From assembly GCA_039881145.1 (NCBI GenBank), contig JAYKKI010000074.1, forward strand, positions 6,640,001 to 6,704,000: a stretch of 64,000 bases of DNA, read 5' to 3'. Position 1 is the first letter of the stretch, and each line of letters starts with the position of its first letter. Shown here piece by piece: positions 18,016 to 30,000 of this stretch. The DNA comes from Druceiella hillmani (lineage: Eukaryota; Arthropoda; Insecta; Lepidoptera; Hepialidae). The notes below the pieces were generated by a model. That model saw nothing but the letters and a program-made list of their open reading frames with translations. It did not search any database and was not told the origin of the DNA. A program made the translations under genes and the position numbers.

Positions 18016-21000
18016 GATGTAGCTATGTTTCAGCAGCATACTGACTCGTTGAATCGGTCTTTCAACGTGTTCCTTAAATAGATGTATGCATGTAGATGGT
18101 AGTGAACATGTTAATTCTAGGAAGATAATATACATTGTTTCGATGTGTGTGTTTATGCAAAATTGCTGTCATTTACTAAACATTTTATAAACAAATTTAA
18201 ACAATTTCTTGTGATATTGACATCCAATAATTGCTATTTTTAACATTGTCTCACTGACTCACTCATTAAACATCTAGACCACTTCCAGTTGACTTAAAGA
18301 TTGGAAAATTCACATGAAGTTAGGTTATTGGACGTACATAATGGATAAACTAGAAAATGAGAAATTGTATAACTAGAATGAAAATAAAGTTATATCATAC
18401 TTTATAAATAATCAGAAAACATATTAAAAATCAAGGCGATTTTTTAATTATGAAAGAGCTATGCGCTTATATTTCTTCAGTACAAGAAAATATAGAAAAT
18501 GATAAAGAAATAGTACTGCATGATATTTAAGTATAATAAAGCTTTGCAAAAACTCCTGATATCCCATAAAAACATAAACCTTTTGTACACTTGTAGGCAC
18601 TTATAAACGCTTAAGAGTACATAGTATTTCTGTAAAACTATTTATGAATATTACACAGGTGTAAAAACATGGTGTATACTTGAAGAATGATCTAGGATAT
18701 CTAGGATAGTCGCTAGAAGATCTAGGATAATCGCTATAGTTATTCTGTAATTTTCTAGTCAGATTTTACGAACTCTGTTTTTTCTTGATTTTTGGTTTAG
18801 TAGTTTCGGAAATAAGGTGAGGAATGCTTTATTTTCTCGTATTTTTTATAGTATCTTTTTAAAATAAGAAAAAATTATGAATTCCTCATACCATCATTAA
18901 TCTAACCCCTTTCAAATGAATACCCCACATGATATAGAAAATTTAAAAAAAATGTTTATCCCCTCTTTAATTCTTACGTAAATATTTAAAAAAAGTTTGC
19001 TAGTGCGAAATATGTGGCTTAATAAAATTTGTTAAGCCGCATTCAAGTTTGTATGTTGAATGGTTTTGGAGAATATTGGCTGTGACAGATGGACTCTCTG
19101 TTTTTCAGTTTGGAGTATGGAACCCCAAAAATAGTCGAATTTGGTAACAAGAATAACATGTTTTGTTAGCTTTGTTAGTTTCCCCGATAAAACATTTGAG
19201 ATCTAACTGAATGCCAAGTTTTATTAGAGTTTTTTAAAATTATGAAAAGATAATATTGTTTAAAAAAAATAGTATTTGCTTAACATTTAAACTTTAACTT
19301 GCAAATTTTCATGTGTATGTTGTTTATTTATAATTTGTAATAAAAAAAAATTTAAAACTGAGAAAAGATGTTGAATCTGATAAAATTTCACTTTTTAAAT
19401 ATTCTTTCTATGGGTATATGTTTATTTTTGTTCAGACCATTACATGTCATCACTTTACTTAATCGTTGGCTCAATACAAACTTGTACCACCTTCTCATTT
19501 CTTTTGTAGCATAGAAATTTTATTTTGTTAGAAATTTAAATTTGTCTGTTCAACAAGTCTTTTCATATAAAAACACATATAGAAGATATTTAGTAATCAT
19601 AATGGCCCATAGAGTTTTGTTATGAATGAAGTTGCCTTTCTAAATTTTTATAATGGAATTTTTGCATCAGTGCTTTCAAATATTTGGACAGTGGTGTAAT
19701 TTTAACTCCACTAAATAAATGAAAAATTTGTAAAAAAAAAGTAATTGATTAGTAATTTTTTGGATTATCTGTGTTATTAGGGTATTAAAATAAAAGCTGA
19801 GCAAGAGGGGTGATATGAAAATGGCACGGAAAAATAAGTTTGTTTTAGAATTGTATGGAAATTAATTCTCTCTCTGTTTTTTGTACACTATTTCTATATA
19901 AATACAAATAACAAAGTAGTAATGATGTCAATATTACAATAAGTAATTGTGTATTATAGTTATTGAACGTACTGTTACAGAATCAGCAGCGTGTCTCACA
20001 TTTGAGCGACCCCTCTGTCTTGCCAATGTTATGTACGTCTCATCGTCTGCAACTTGGTACCATGCTGAAGAATCATGATAAGTTAGTTGATATACGAAAA
20101 CGATGTGCCAAATCAAAGGAAGAACTGGGAAATATATTGAAAGCTCGTCTTGGGTAAATTTTATTTGGGTTTATTTATTAAACTATGGTAACAATATGGA
20201 TGTAGTATCTTGTATGTATAATTTTAACATGAAATTGAAAACATGGACTTCAATTATCCTTCAAGAATAAATTGCCATTAACTTTTTCAACTTTCATATA
20301 AAAATTGCCACTGATGAACAGCCCAACACTCTAAGTGACATGATCACAAGCTGAAAACCGTTGTGAATGTGAAAATTGTTTACTAGTTTGGTTGAATGGC
20401 ATCATAGGATAGATTTTCAAACAGTTTAAAGCGGCCATGGACAAGTCCAATATTCCAAATGATCTAATCAAAAGCTGAAAATATCAAAATCTCTTACAAT
20501 TGCAATCAACTGGTGTAGCGCAATGGATTTCCAAAGTGTTTAAATTCCATCGCTCCAATCCACTAATATTTTTAAAATGTGTGATGTGCAACAAACTCTC
20601 AAATTGAAATATTTTACATTTGGCGGTTACATCACAGAAAAAAGTAAGAAGTGTGTCAGCATATATGGTTACATATTGGTAAATAAAATAAAGCAATTTT
20701 AAGGCTGAAATTGTAAATTTCATCACAAGTTCTCACATAATAACTAAAAGTTTAGACTCCTAACTTTTAACAATACTTTCATCTCGGAACCTTTTTAACT
20801 TTGATTGACATTATATGTAAGTTCTAGTAATTTAAAGTAAGTTATTATATCCATTTTTACGTAATTTCTCCAAAATGTCAGTTATTAAGGTAATTTATTA
20901 AATAATTTTGTCGGCACATCGATTTGGAGCGGCGCTGAATGGCCCATATGTCAACGGCCAGCTCTAAGTTAATCTATCTATATTACATTTCATTGAAATC

Positions 21001-24000
21001 TATTTTTCAGTAATGGCACGTTCATTTGAGAATTTCAATATTTTTCAAATAAAATCTTTTGTTAAAAATTGAAATGAAACATCACATCAAATGTTAAAGC
21101 AAAAAAATTAATACATAGGCAGGCAAAGAATCTTCATAAAGTGCATACTGGCAAAGGATCTTTTTAACGGTGTACAATGGACCCGTTGGATTGAGATTGA
21201 TATTGTTTCACTTGTCTTGACAAGTTCTTTCTTTGTGAGGGGGATCAGGTACTGAAATGGGATGAATCAGGATCTGATTAATGATGAATGCGAAAGGCAG
21301 GAAAAGGATCTTCTGAATGGTGAATAGCAGACCCATTGAGTTTGGTTTTGTTTCAGTTGTCCTTCTTTATTTGTGTTTCTTACTTTTTAATAAATTTCAA
21401 ATAAAGTTTTTTTAAAAAAAAGTTTTTAACTCTTATGTTGTGCTATAAGATCGCTGCTGGCTAGTGATGTTTCTATCACAAAACTTGACTAATGAAGAGA
21501 ATGTGGGTTTACTTCAAAGTTTAAAAACATTTTAAAACTATTTTACTGACATATACCTTATGAACATTTTTATATTTAATCTAAGGCTTTCATTTGTTAT
21601 ATAAGTCCTCTGTACATAACGCTATATAAACTGTGTTAAAACTGTGTTCGCTATATTTATTTTGTCTTTTAATTTGCAGGACTGTATTGAAGATAGAAAA
21701 CTTAATGTCAATCCAGGATGCTCATGACATGTTGAATTATCAATGTTTTAATCGTCTCAAGAAATATTTTGACATTGTTGAGCAGCTGCAAGAAGCACCT
21801 GTGTTATTCTGTAATGCTGTTTACGAAGTTGTTAGGAGAAGGACATTTTCCCAGGCCTTCTTAACTGTAAGTATTAAATGGGTGTAAATTTGTTTTGATG
21901 ATAATAGCAATTAGACCATATAGAGAACGGTTCACTTTTAGTGTGGAAGTGAAATTTTTGTGCTGAGAGTTCAGTACTTTATTCCCCTTTTTATCAATTT
22001 AATGTATAAGGATAGATTAGTTATTCATTCATTCATCAGTAGCTCTACGCTCCCCGGTGGACTCTGGCCTTCTCAAGCAGACTGTTCCAAGCCCTCCTTC
22101 TGGGTGTCACGGTTTTCCAATTTGTTGTTGAGAGTGTCGAAAACACTCTATAAACCGACTCGAAAACCGTCTATCTTAATTTGGGTCTTCCTCTTTCCCT
22201 TGAGCCAGTTGGTTTGGCCAGAAAAAGTTGTTTTGTCGTTCTATCTTCCTTCATTCTAATTACATAGTCGGCCCACTTCATACGTTGAATTTTTATAAAT
22301 TTTATTATATCTGTTTCTTTAAATAAGCCATAAAGTTCGGCATTAGTTCTCCTTCTCCAACACCCATTGTCAAAGAACCCATCAAAGATGTATCTGAAGA
22401 TTTTTCATTCGAAAATTGTAAGGGTTTTTTCACCAGTTCGGGACAATGTCCACGTTTCAGATGCATATGTAAGTACTGATTTGATTAAGCATTTATATAA
22501 TAGTAGTTTAGTGTCTCTTCTGACATTGTTGGATTTCAGAAATCTTCTTAGTCCATGAAAACATCTGTTCGTCTCCTCAGTTCTGGATCCAAATTGTTGC
22601 CAGTCTTGATTTCATATCCAAGGTAGATGAAGGAATTCACCCTTTCAAATTTGCAATCACCGATTTTAACCCTTTGAGTGCCAACGAGCGCAATCGCGCT
22701 CATGCGCGTACTAACTCACACCCATCGCTAATTCTTTATATTTGTACGTGCTACATAAAGTGTTAATTATAATATTATTAGTAATTATAATAGGATCCAG
22801 GAAAAGAAATACAAAAATAATGTGAAAATGATCGTTTTTCAAGTTGTGAAGAAAGTGATAGTGGGAGTGATATTGTGGTGCGCTCACAATTTGGTGTAAT
22901 GCAAATTTTGAGTGATAGTGACAATAGTGACGATAACAATTATTTTGCTGATACGGAGGATGTACCGGACTGCGAAAATACGATGTGACCTTGATTTCAG
23001 TTTTTGTTATAATTTTTGTTCACAATATATATTTCCATAATTTTCTTTGTATTTTATTGTCCTTGTACAAGTTTTTATTAAGAAAACTCCGAAAAAATTA
23101 TTAAAATTGGATAATTTTTGGAAGAGATACAGTTTTTTTTCGAGACAAGGGTAAATGACATCAAAAACGACAGATTTCTTTGGCATTTTTAAGTATATAT
23201 GAGTAAAAAACCATGGCACTAAAACGGTTAAAATGCGTGGAGGAGTCAGAGTTGGACACAAATTGCGTGTATTTGGTTTTGGTTTAGTTTATTGAGAGGT
23301 ACATTTTTTTGGCTTCTCTTTCTAGTGCTCGAAATGCCTGTGTGAGATCTTTTTGAGTTCTAGCAATAATGTCAATGTCATCCACGTATGCAATAATTTG
23401 TACAGATTAAGAGAAGATTGCCTCTTGTGTTGATTTTTGAATCTCTAATAATCTTCTCAAGAGCAATTTTGAAAAGAATACATGTAATGCATCGCCCTGT
23501 CTAACACCGTTTGCTATTTCGACTGGTTCAGAGAGGCTTTCTTGAATTTTAACTCTCATTTATTAATTGTACTAAAAAATTAAATAATCATAATAAAATA
23601 GTTATAAATAGTTTTATACAAAAAAAATAATTTAATTTGCTTTTTCTCCAAAATTTTGCAACTAGCTCGTAATAGTGTAACTCTTTATTTTTTTTTAATT
23701 ATTAAATGTTGCCAATAATTTTCCATGTGGGCTGCAAAATATTGTAATCATTAGAAAGTGACAATACTTTGGTTAAGTAAAAATTTGATTAATAATGAAT
23801 ATGTTAGGAGATAAAGGGAAGATGATGCATGTTAGGAGATAAAGGGAAGATGATGCATGAAGGAAAAACTGTTATTAAAAATATGTCTGATGTGTTACAT
23901 TGGGGGTAGAATCAGAATGGAGTTTTTGATATACATGGAGACGATATTATTATTGAGTGCATACATCTTTATTAATTCAACAAATCATAATTTTATAATT

Positions 24001-27000
24001 TTCATGGAATATTTCTTCAATTAACTTTTGCCTGCTATTGCCATTTCCTACCGTTCTGCAAGAATCGAGAATGTTTTTGTGAATACATATTATTTTGATT
24101 TTATTTCTGGGTAATAATATTTCTGTATAATTACTATATAATACGCATATTTCTAGAAATAAGGAAAAATTACATATGAACATTAAAATGATTTAATGAA
24201 GTGTAGCAATTATCCCTACTAATATTATAAATTCAAAAGTTTGTTTATTACCTAATAATTCTGCTATTAAGCAACAAATCAATACCAAATTTGACATGTA
24301 TGTAAGATGTGTGGTGGGATAATACAGACCCTTATCTGCAGCTTATATTTCTTCTTCAATTTCAATTTCTGTTACTCAGTCAGGCTTGCATGGCTGGACA
24401 GAGAAAGTATCTTGAGAGTCCAAAACATGCGTGTAAATCCCATCGTCTTAAATGAAAAATTCACATGGGTGTAAGCTAATAAACAAATAAATTACTTTGT
24501 CCTTTCATGACACATAATCTATTCCCATAAAAAATACTAAATAAATTTTTATAGCTTTTTAAAATCGCAACCTATAAATTGTTAGCCTATAAATTGTTTT
24601 TTTAAAAAATAATTTTGTTTCTTTTCCATTGTTTAGTCTGTTTCTTAATGTATATAACTGCTGAATCCGTTGAGTTGTTCACTAATAACTTTCAAAATTC
24701 ACTTAAATTGGGGCTAGTCCTATCTGTTTTGTCATGTGTTAAATTAATACGAGATGCGAACTCAAAATTGGCTGTTAGTAGGTATAGGAAAATCTGTGGT
24801 TCTTTGATTTTGGTTTCTCTTACTATTAGAACTCTTGGTTGTCTAGATCTAATAAGAAAGGTAGTTGAATCCATAGTAAAATTATTAAAATATCATTTTC
24901 AGTGGGCTTCAGATGTGGCTTGCCATCTTATGTCTATCTACAACGAAGAAGTGATGAGAAGACGTGAGTTCAATTCAAGATTTGACGGCCATTTCCTGAT
25001 GGGACTTTTCCCTGGTACAGAAGACATACCGCCGCCATATGGAACGCAGGCTCCTAGTTTATTTGATTCCAAGTTACCAAAGTTAACGCAAAGTGATGCA
25101 GATTATATTTCAAAAGAGTTTCCTATTCTAACCCAGGGATTGAAACGTTATGATATTACATCGGTAGTGGAATTCTTCAAATCACGGTAAGATATTGCAT
25201 CTCACCATTTTACCTTCGTAGGTTTTGTTGAACTTTTCCCCCTTCTTTGGTTATGACAATTTTGTCATCCTAACTGATATTATAAATGTGAAAGAGTTTT
25301 TGGTTGCTGCGTAATAACTCCACGTAAAGAATTGTGATGGAGTAGGACAAAAGTTATTACCTATGGTTTTGCATGTTATATTTATACCACAAAAAGTGTA
25401 GCAATGTTTGTAATTCAATCACCCATAAATGTTTGGACAGGTTTTATGAAACTTGCTATAGATCAAGTTTATGATTCGTGTTAATATATAGATTAATTTT
25501 CAATCCGAGTAATGGCATAAATAGGATGAAACGTGTTTTTATTCAATAATGAACATTTATGACTAAATCATATCCATTGATGGTGCAATGGATATAATTG
25601 ATCGTGTCAATCCAGTCATCTTAATTGAATATCCACACGTGTGAAGCCACAGACAAAAGCTAATCACGCATGAAGTAGCTTTCTGGGATTCCAAGAACCT
25701 GCCATAGAGTTAAAGAAATTGATTTATCTGAAACGTACTTAACTACAAATAATTATTTCACAATATCAACATATTCTTTGTATCAGACTCCAGATAGTAA
25801 ATAAAATAAAAATACTGTATTCATCTTTATTAAGGGGAAATTTTTTTCCAGCCAGAAGATATTGAATTATTTTTTGGAATTCTGTAAGAGAAGCAATGCA
25901 TTTAACAAATGACAGTTTTTTTTAATATAATTTCAGACAGTGAAAATAAGGTCATTCAAAAAATATAGGCTTGAATGTCTGTGGATCATAATGTCACGCA
26001 AAATATTTTCAGCTCTAGTTAATATTAGACCACATAAAATAAAAAAAAGTAATGAGAAAAGAGGGCCACAGAGTCTCTTTTCTTGAATAATTGTTTTTAT
26101 TTATCTTTGTAGCCTTGGTACTGGGTAAAAATTTCCAAGTTTGGTGTTGGAAATTTTTGATCGTTTCATTGTTCGTTTCAATAGTAAAGTGCATAATAAT
26201 TTAGTCATTCTTATAAAAAACAACGAAACACTATAAAACATTTTCTGAAGTAAATTTATAATTTACGATTGTAATAATGAAAAGGGAGGGCTTAGGTTGA
26301 GATTGTGTTAAAGTTGTTCTGGGGTCTCTACTAACCATGCTATAAAAAGTATTTGAACTTAAAAAGATAGCAGCTAAAATCAAGATGTGTCAGAGTAGAC
26401 GAAGTTACACTGAATGTATGTGTGTAGATGAATTTATACTGAATACTTCAAATGCCTACATCTATAGTTCGTCACAACATCCAGAATCGTCGCAACACTA
26501 GCTGTTTCAAAACTACTTGGCACAAAATTACTCTCCTAATTATTCAACTTGTCGCATGGCATCTAATCTTACCCACAAAGGATACAGATCTTCAGAAAAC
26601 TATTCAGATTCATCAGGTCTTCAACTACTGTCCTTGAATAACACAAATTATTCTAAAAAATTGGAAACTGATGAAACTATTGTGTGTTTTATGTTAATAA
26701 AACTTTGTTGCAGTAACTTTATTGTTTCTCACCATTAAGTTAAAACAATTTTTTTAAAATGTTTCATCATAGTTAAGTAATTTTTACACAAAAAATTAAA
26801 AAAAAGCAATTCATAGAATAATTATATCCACATTCTTATAAAATTAAACCATTTTGGTAGGGCACATTCTTAAACCTCCGTGCAATTTAAAAAAAACATT
26901 TATAGTTTGACTGGCTTTAAACAGGTGTTCCATAATTTAATTCTCCTTTTACATCTCCTTTCGACGTACGTAAACAATAAGGGGCGCAGTCTCTTCCATT

Positions 27001-30000
27001 CAATTCAGGTTACGTCGATGAATGATCCTATGAGGTTATCATTTCGGCCTGTCATTTTTACGATTTCCAATTGCCAAGGGTAATCATGGCGACGCTTCTG
27101 GTGACACATAGCGTCCCAGTGAGATAGTGTTCTAAAGCGCATAAGTTATCCATATCAATAAAACATTGGTTAATGTCGGTAAACTTGAAAAGGGTACAAG
27201 TAAGATATTTAATTGGCCCTGTATATTACATTTAGTAACGTCTGTCATTTAAAGAATAAATGTCTTAATATTATTAAATTAGTATACTAAAATGTTTATC
27301 TCTGGAAATCTCCATGCATTGTATGCAAGAAAGTTATCACCTGTATAAAGATTATAAATTAGTTTTATTGGTTGAGGGTCATATTAGCAAAACTGACAAA
27401 CATAGTCATTGTCCTTTTAATTCAAAGCACTTTTACGGGGCGGGAAGATTTCACAATATAAATAATAACATCTTTTAAAAATTATTATTTCATTTCAAGG
27501 GTGGAATTTTTTATTATTTATTCCTTGACGAAACCGGGGAAACCCCTTTCTTTAAATGTTGATGAATCTTGCTCGTTGCCTGTACTGACTTGCAATGATT
27601 CCCCCTATTTTATTTTGTGCTCGAATTGTTTACGACTAATATTCAGTGAGTATGAATTCTTTCCTATCAAGACTAATGTTCAATATTGTATGTATTATTA
27701 ATAACAACTGCAAATTAGGTTACAGTAGGGGTAAGTCGCTTCAGGGAAGTCCGTGAAAGACAATTCAAAGAAAGTTTTATTCATTGCTCGATCATCAGTC
27801 GTCCAAGTCACATTGACTTAGTTGTATATGTGTATACGCCTTCCAACCTATGATTTAGTACTCATAAATTATTGAACTCTATTGAAAAATTCTATTCTTC
27901 GACTCTTTTTTTTATTTCAATGAGGCAGCAAACAGGCTGACAGGCCACATGATGAAAAGCGGTCACTGTCGCCTATAGATACAGGATTAAGTCCCACAAT
28001 TGTGTTACTGTGTTACCGCCCCGGAGGTTTAAGATGTTATACCTCCTGTATGTGATCCTCTATTTGTACTGGTTATCCTTGCCTTCAAACCGGAACACAG
28101 CAAACTGTTTTGCGGCAGAAATAAGAAAGGCAATGGTACCAACCCATACATAGCGGCCTCATACATAGCGGGTCCTAACACTGTATAAGTACATTCGACT
28201 ATATGAGTATTAAATATTTTATTTACGTTATATATTTATGTAATTGTAAGTTTGACTATCTACTACGTTTTAAAGCTTTAATTAATTAAAATGAAAAAAT
28301 CAACAAAGTGAATTTGAGTACAGTATTCTACTTTTTTTAAATTTATTAGTAATTTGAAATGTTTTACGATACTTTCGTTTTCAACTCGTGTTTAGCGAAT
28401 TAGGCAAGTGTTAATAATTGTATTATTTTGTTTTAGCATAAAAAATGAAAAAAGTAAAAGAAAGTGGGGCAGCTTACTGTAATAAAAGAAGAGCTAAGTT
28501 GCAAAATATTAGAAAAAATGAAGGGCTTTATTAAATATGTGAAAAGTCCTGTTCCTGAGACGCAGATTCCATGTTGGGCTAAATACAACTGGGCCTTCAA
28601 ACTCAGAACAAGGTTTACAGGAACTTGACTCTGTTGATCTGGTGCCTGTTAGGAATGTTGACTTTGTTCCTGAAGATCAAATTCCAACAATATCTACTTA
28701 ATCAGAGTCTGCATCTGTATGTCTAGACATGGATCTTGATTGCTTAGAGACAAAGACTGATAAAGCATCGGCATTATCTGCTATTCAATACCGAAACTTA
28801 GACAATATCGGAAAATGGATTGAGCATCTAGATGAAAATGTGCGATTGTATCTTATCCAGCAGGGCCAGGAAGTTGTTCAGTATATCAATACTGACTTTG
28901 CCGAAGTGTCAACCATAACACGTTCAGATTCATGCTCTTTAACGTCAAAAGGAGAGACATGGCGGTTTACCAAAGAATAGTTTTACCGTACATTAACTGA
29001 CGGTGAAAAAGTTTTACGTACTTGGATGGCTTATCTCCTTCCAAAGCATTATTAATTTGCTTTTGCTGCCACTTATTTGAGAATGTAAATACACCGGATT
29101 GATCAAAGTTTTGCTCATTTGATTGATTTAATACTTGTTGGAAATTAAATCCTAAAGTTTCAAGTCACGAATCAAGTGCACCACACATCCAAAATTATTG
29201 CAAATGGAAGGAGTTGGAGACCAGACTTCAAAAAGGACAGACCATTGACAAGAATGAGCAAAACCTTGTGGCAGAGGACACAAAAAAGTATCAAGAAATT
29301 CTTATAAGAATGGTTGATATTATAAAATTCCTTGCTAAACAAAATTTAGATTACGTGGCCATAGAGAAACCAATACCAGTACTAATAGAGGGAATTTTTT
29401 AGAATTGATGCATTTAATAGTAAAATATGATCCTGTACTGCATGAACATCTTGTAAGATCTAAAATGTGTAGCAAAATTTCAAGCACATAGATGTCACAA
29501 AAAATTCGAAATTAATTTATTGCAATTTTAAAACAAAAAGACTTTCTCGTCACTTTGGAAAAATTGACAGAGCCAGTAGAAAGCCTAAACATAAGAATAA
29601 ATGTAGGAACTTGGCAAGTTACGATGCAGTCATTTTCCTTTCTTTGTTTCTTGGGCCTCTGAGGCAACCTGTGCTACATGAAGTGAATGATGCACAAAAA
29701 TATTTACAAACAAAGGGACTTGACATAAGACTATGCACTGAGAAAGTAAATGCTTTACAGAAGGTACTGATAGAGAAACGAGAGGAATGGGCAGACAGCA
29801 TTGTGACTTATCCACAAAATATGTGTGAAGAACTTGGCACTTCTACGGAACCTCAGAGGCATGTAACGAGAAGGCACATTTTTGATGACGGAACCGGGAT
29901 GCCAACTTGTCTTATGAAAATGAATTAAGATTGAATCTGTTTTCTTCATTAGATAGAATAATTGTAGAAATTCGTCAGAGGTTTCAGCAGCTACAGGATT

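Larger units (their letters stand above)
21867..24902 (+). other. RB1CC1 intron 9 with nested LINE/piggyBac remnants
   Basis: A 3-kb intron. It contains the LINE fragment with its nested piggyBac derivative, a 28-bp tandem duplication (23801-23856), and a 288-nt stretch before exon 10 that stays open in the exon's frame. Confidence 0.75.

Noticed and set aside
17914..18135. Minus-strand open frame with poly-(Tyr-Ile)
   Set aside because: Produced by the (TA)n tract in intron 7.
29619..29949. Minus-strand open frames over 29.6-29.95 kb
   Set aside because: Shadows of the hAT remnant on the plus strand, which has matching protein motifs.
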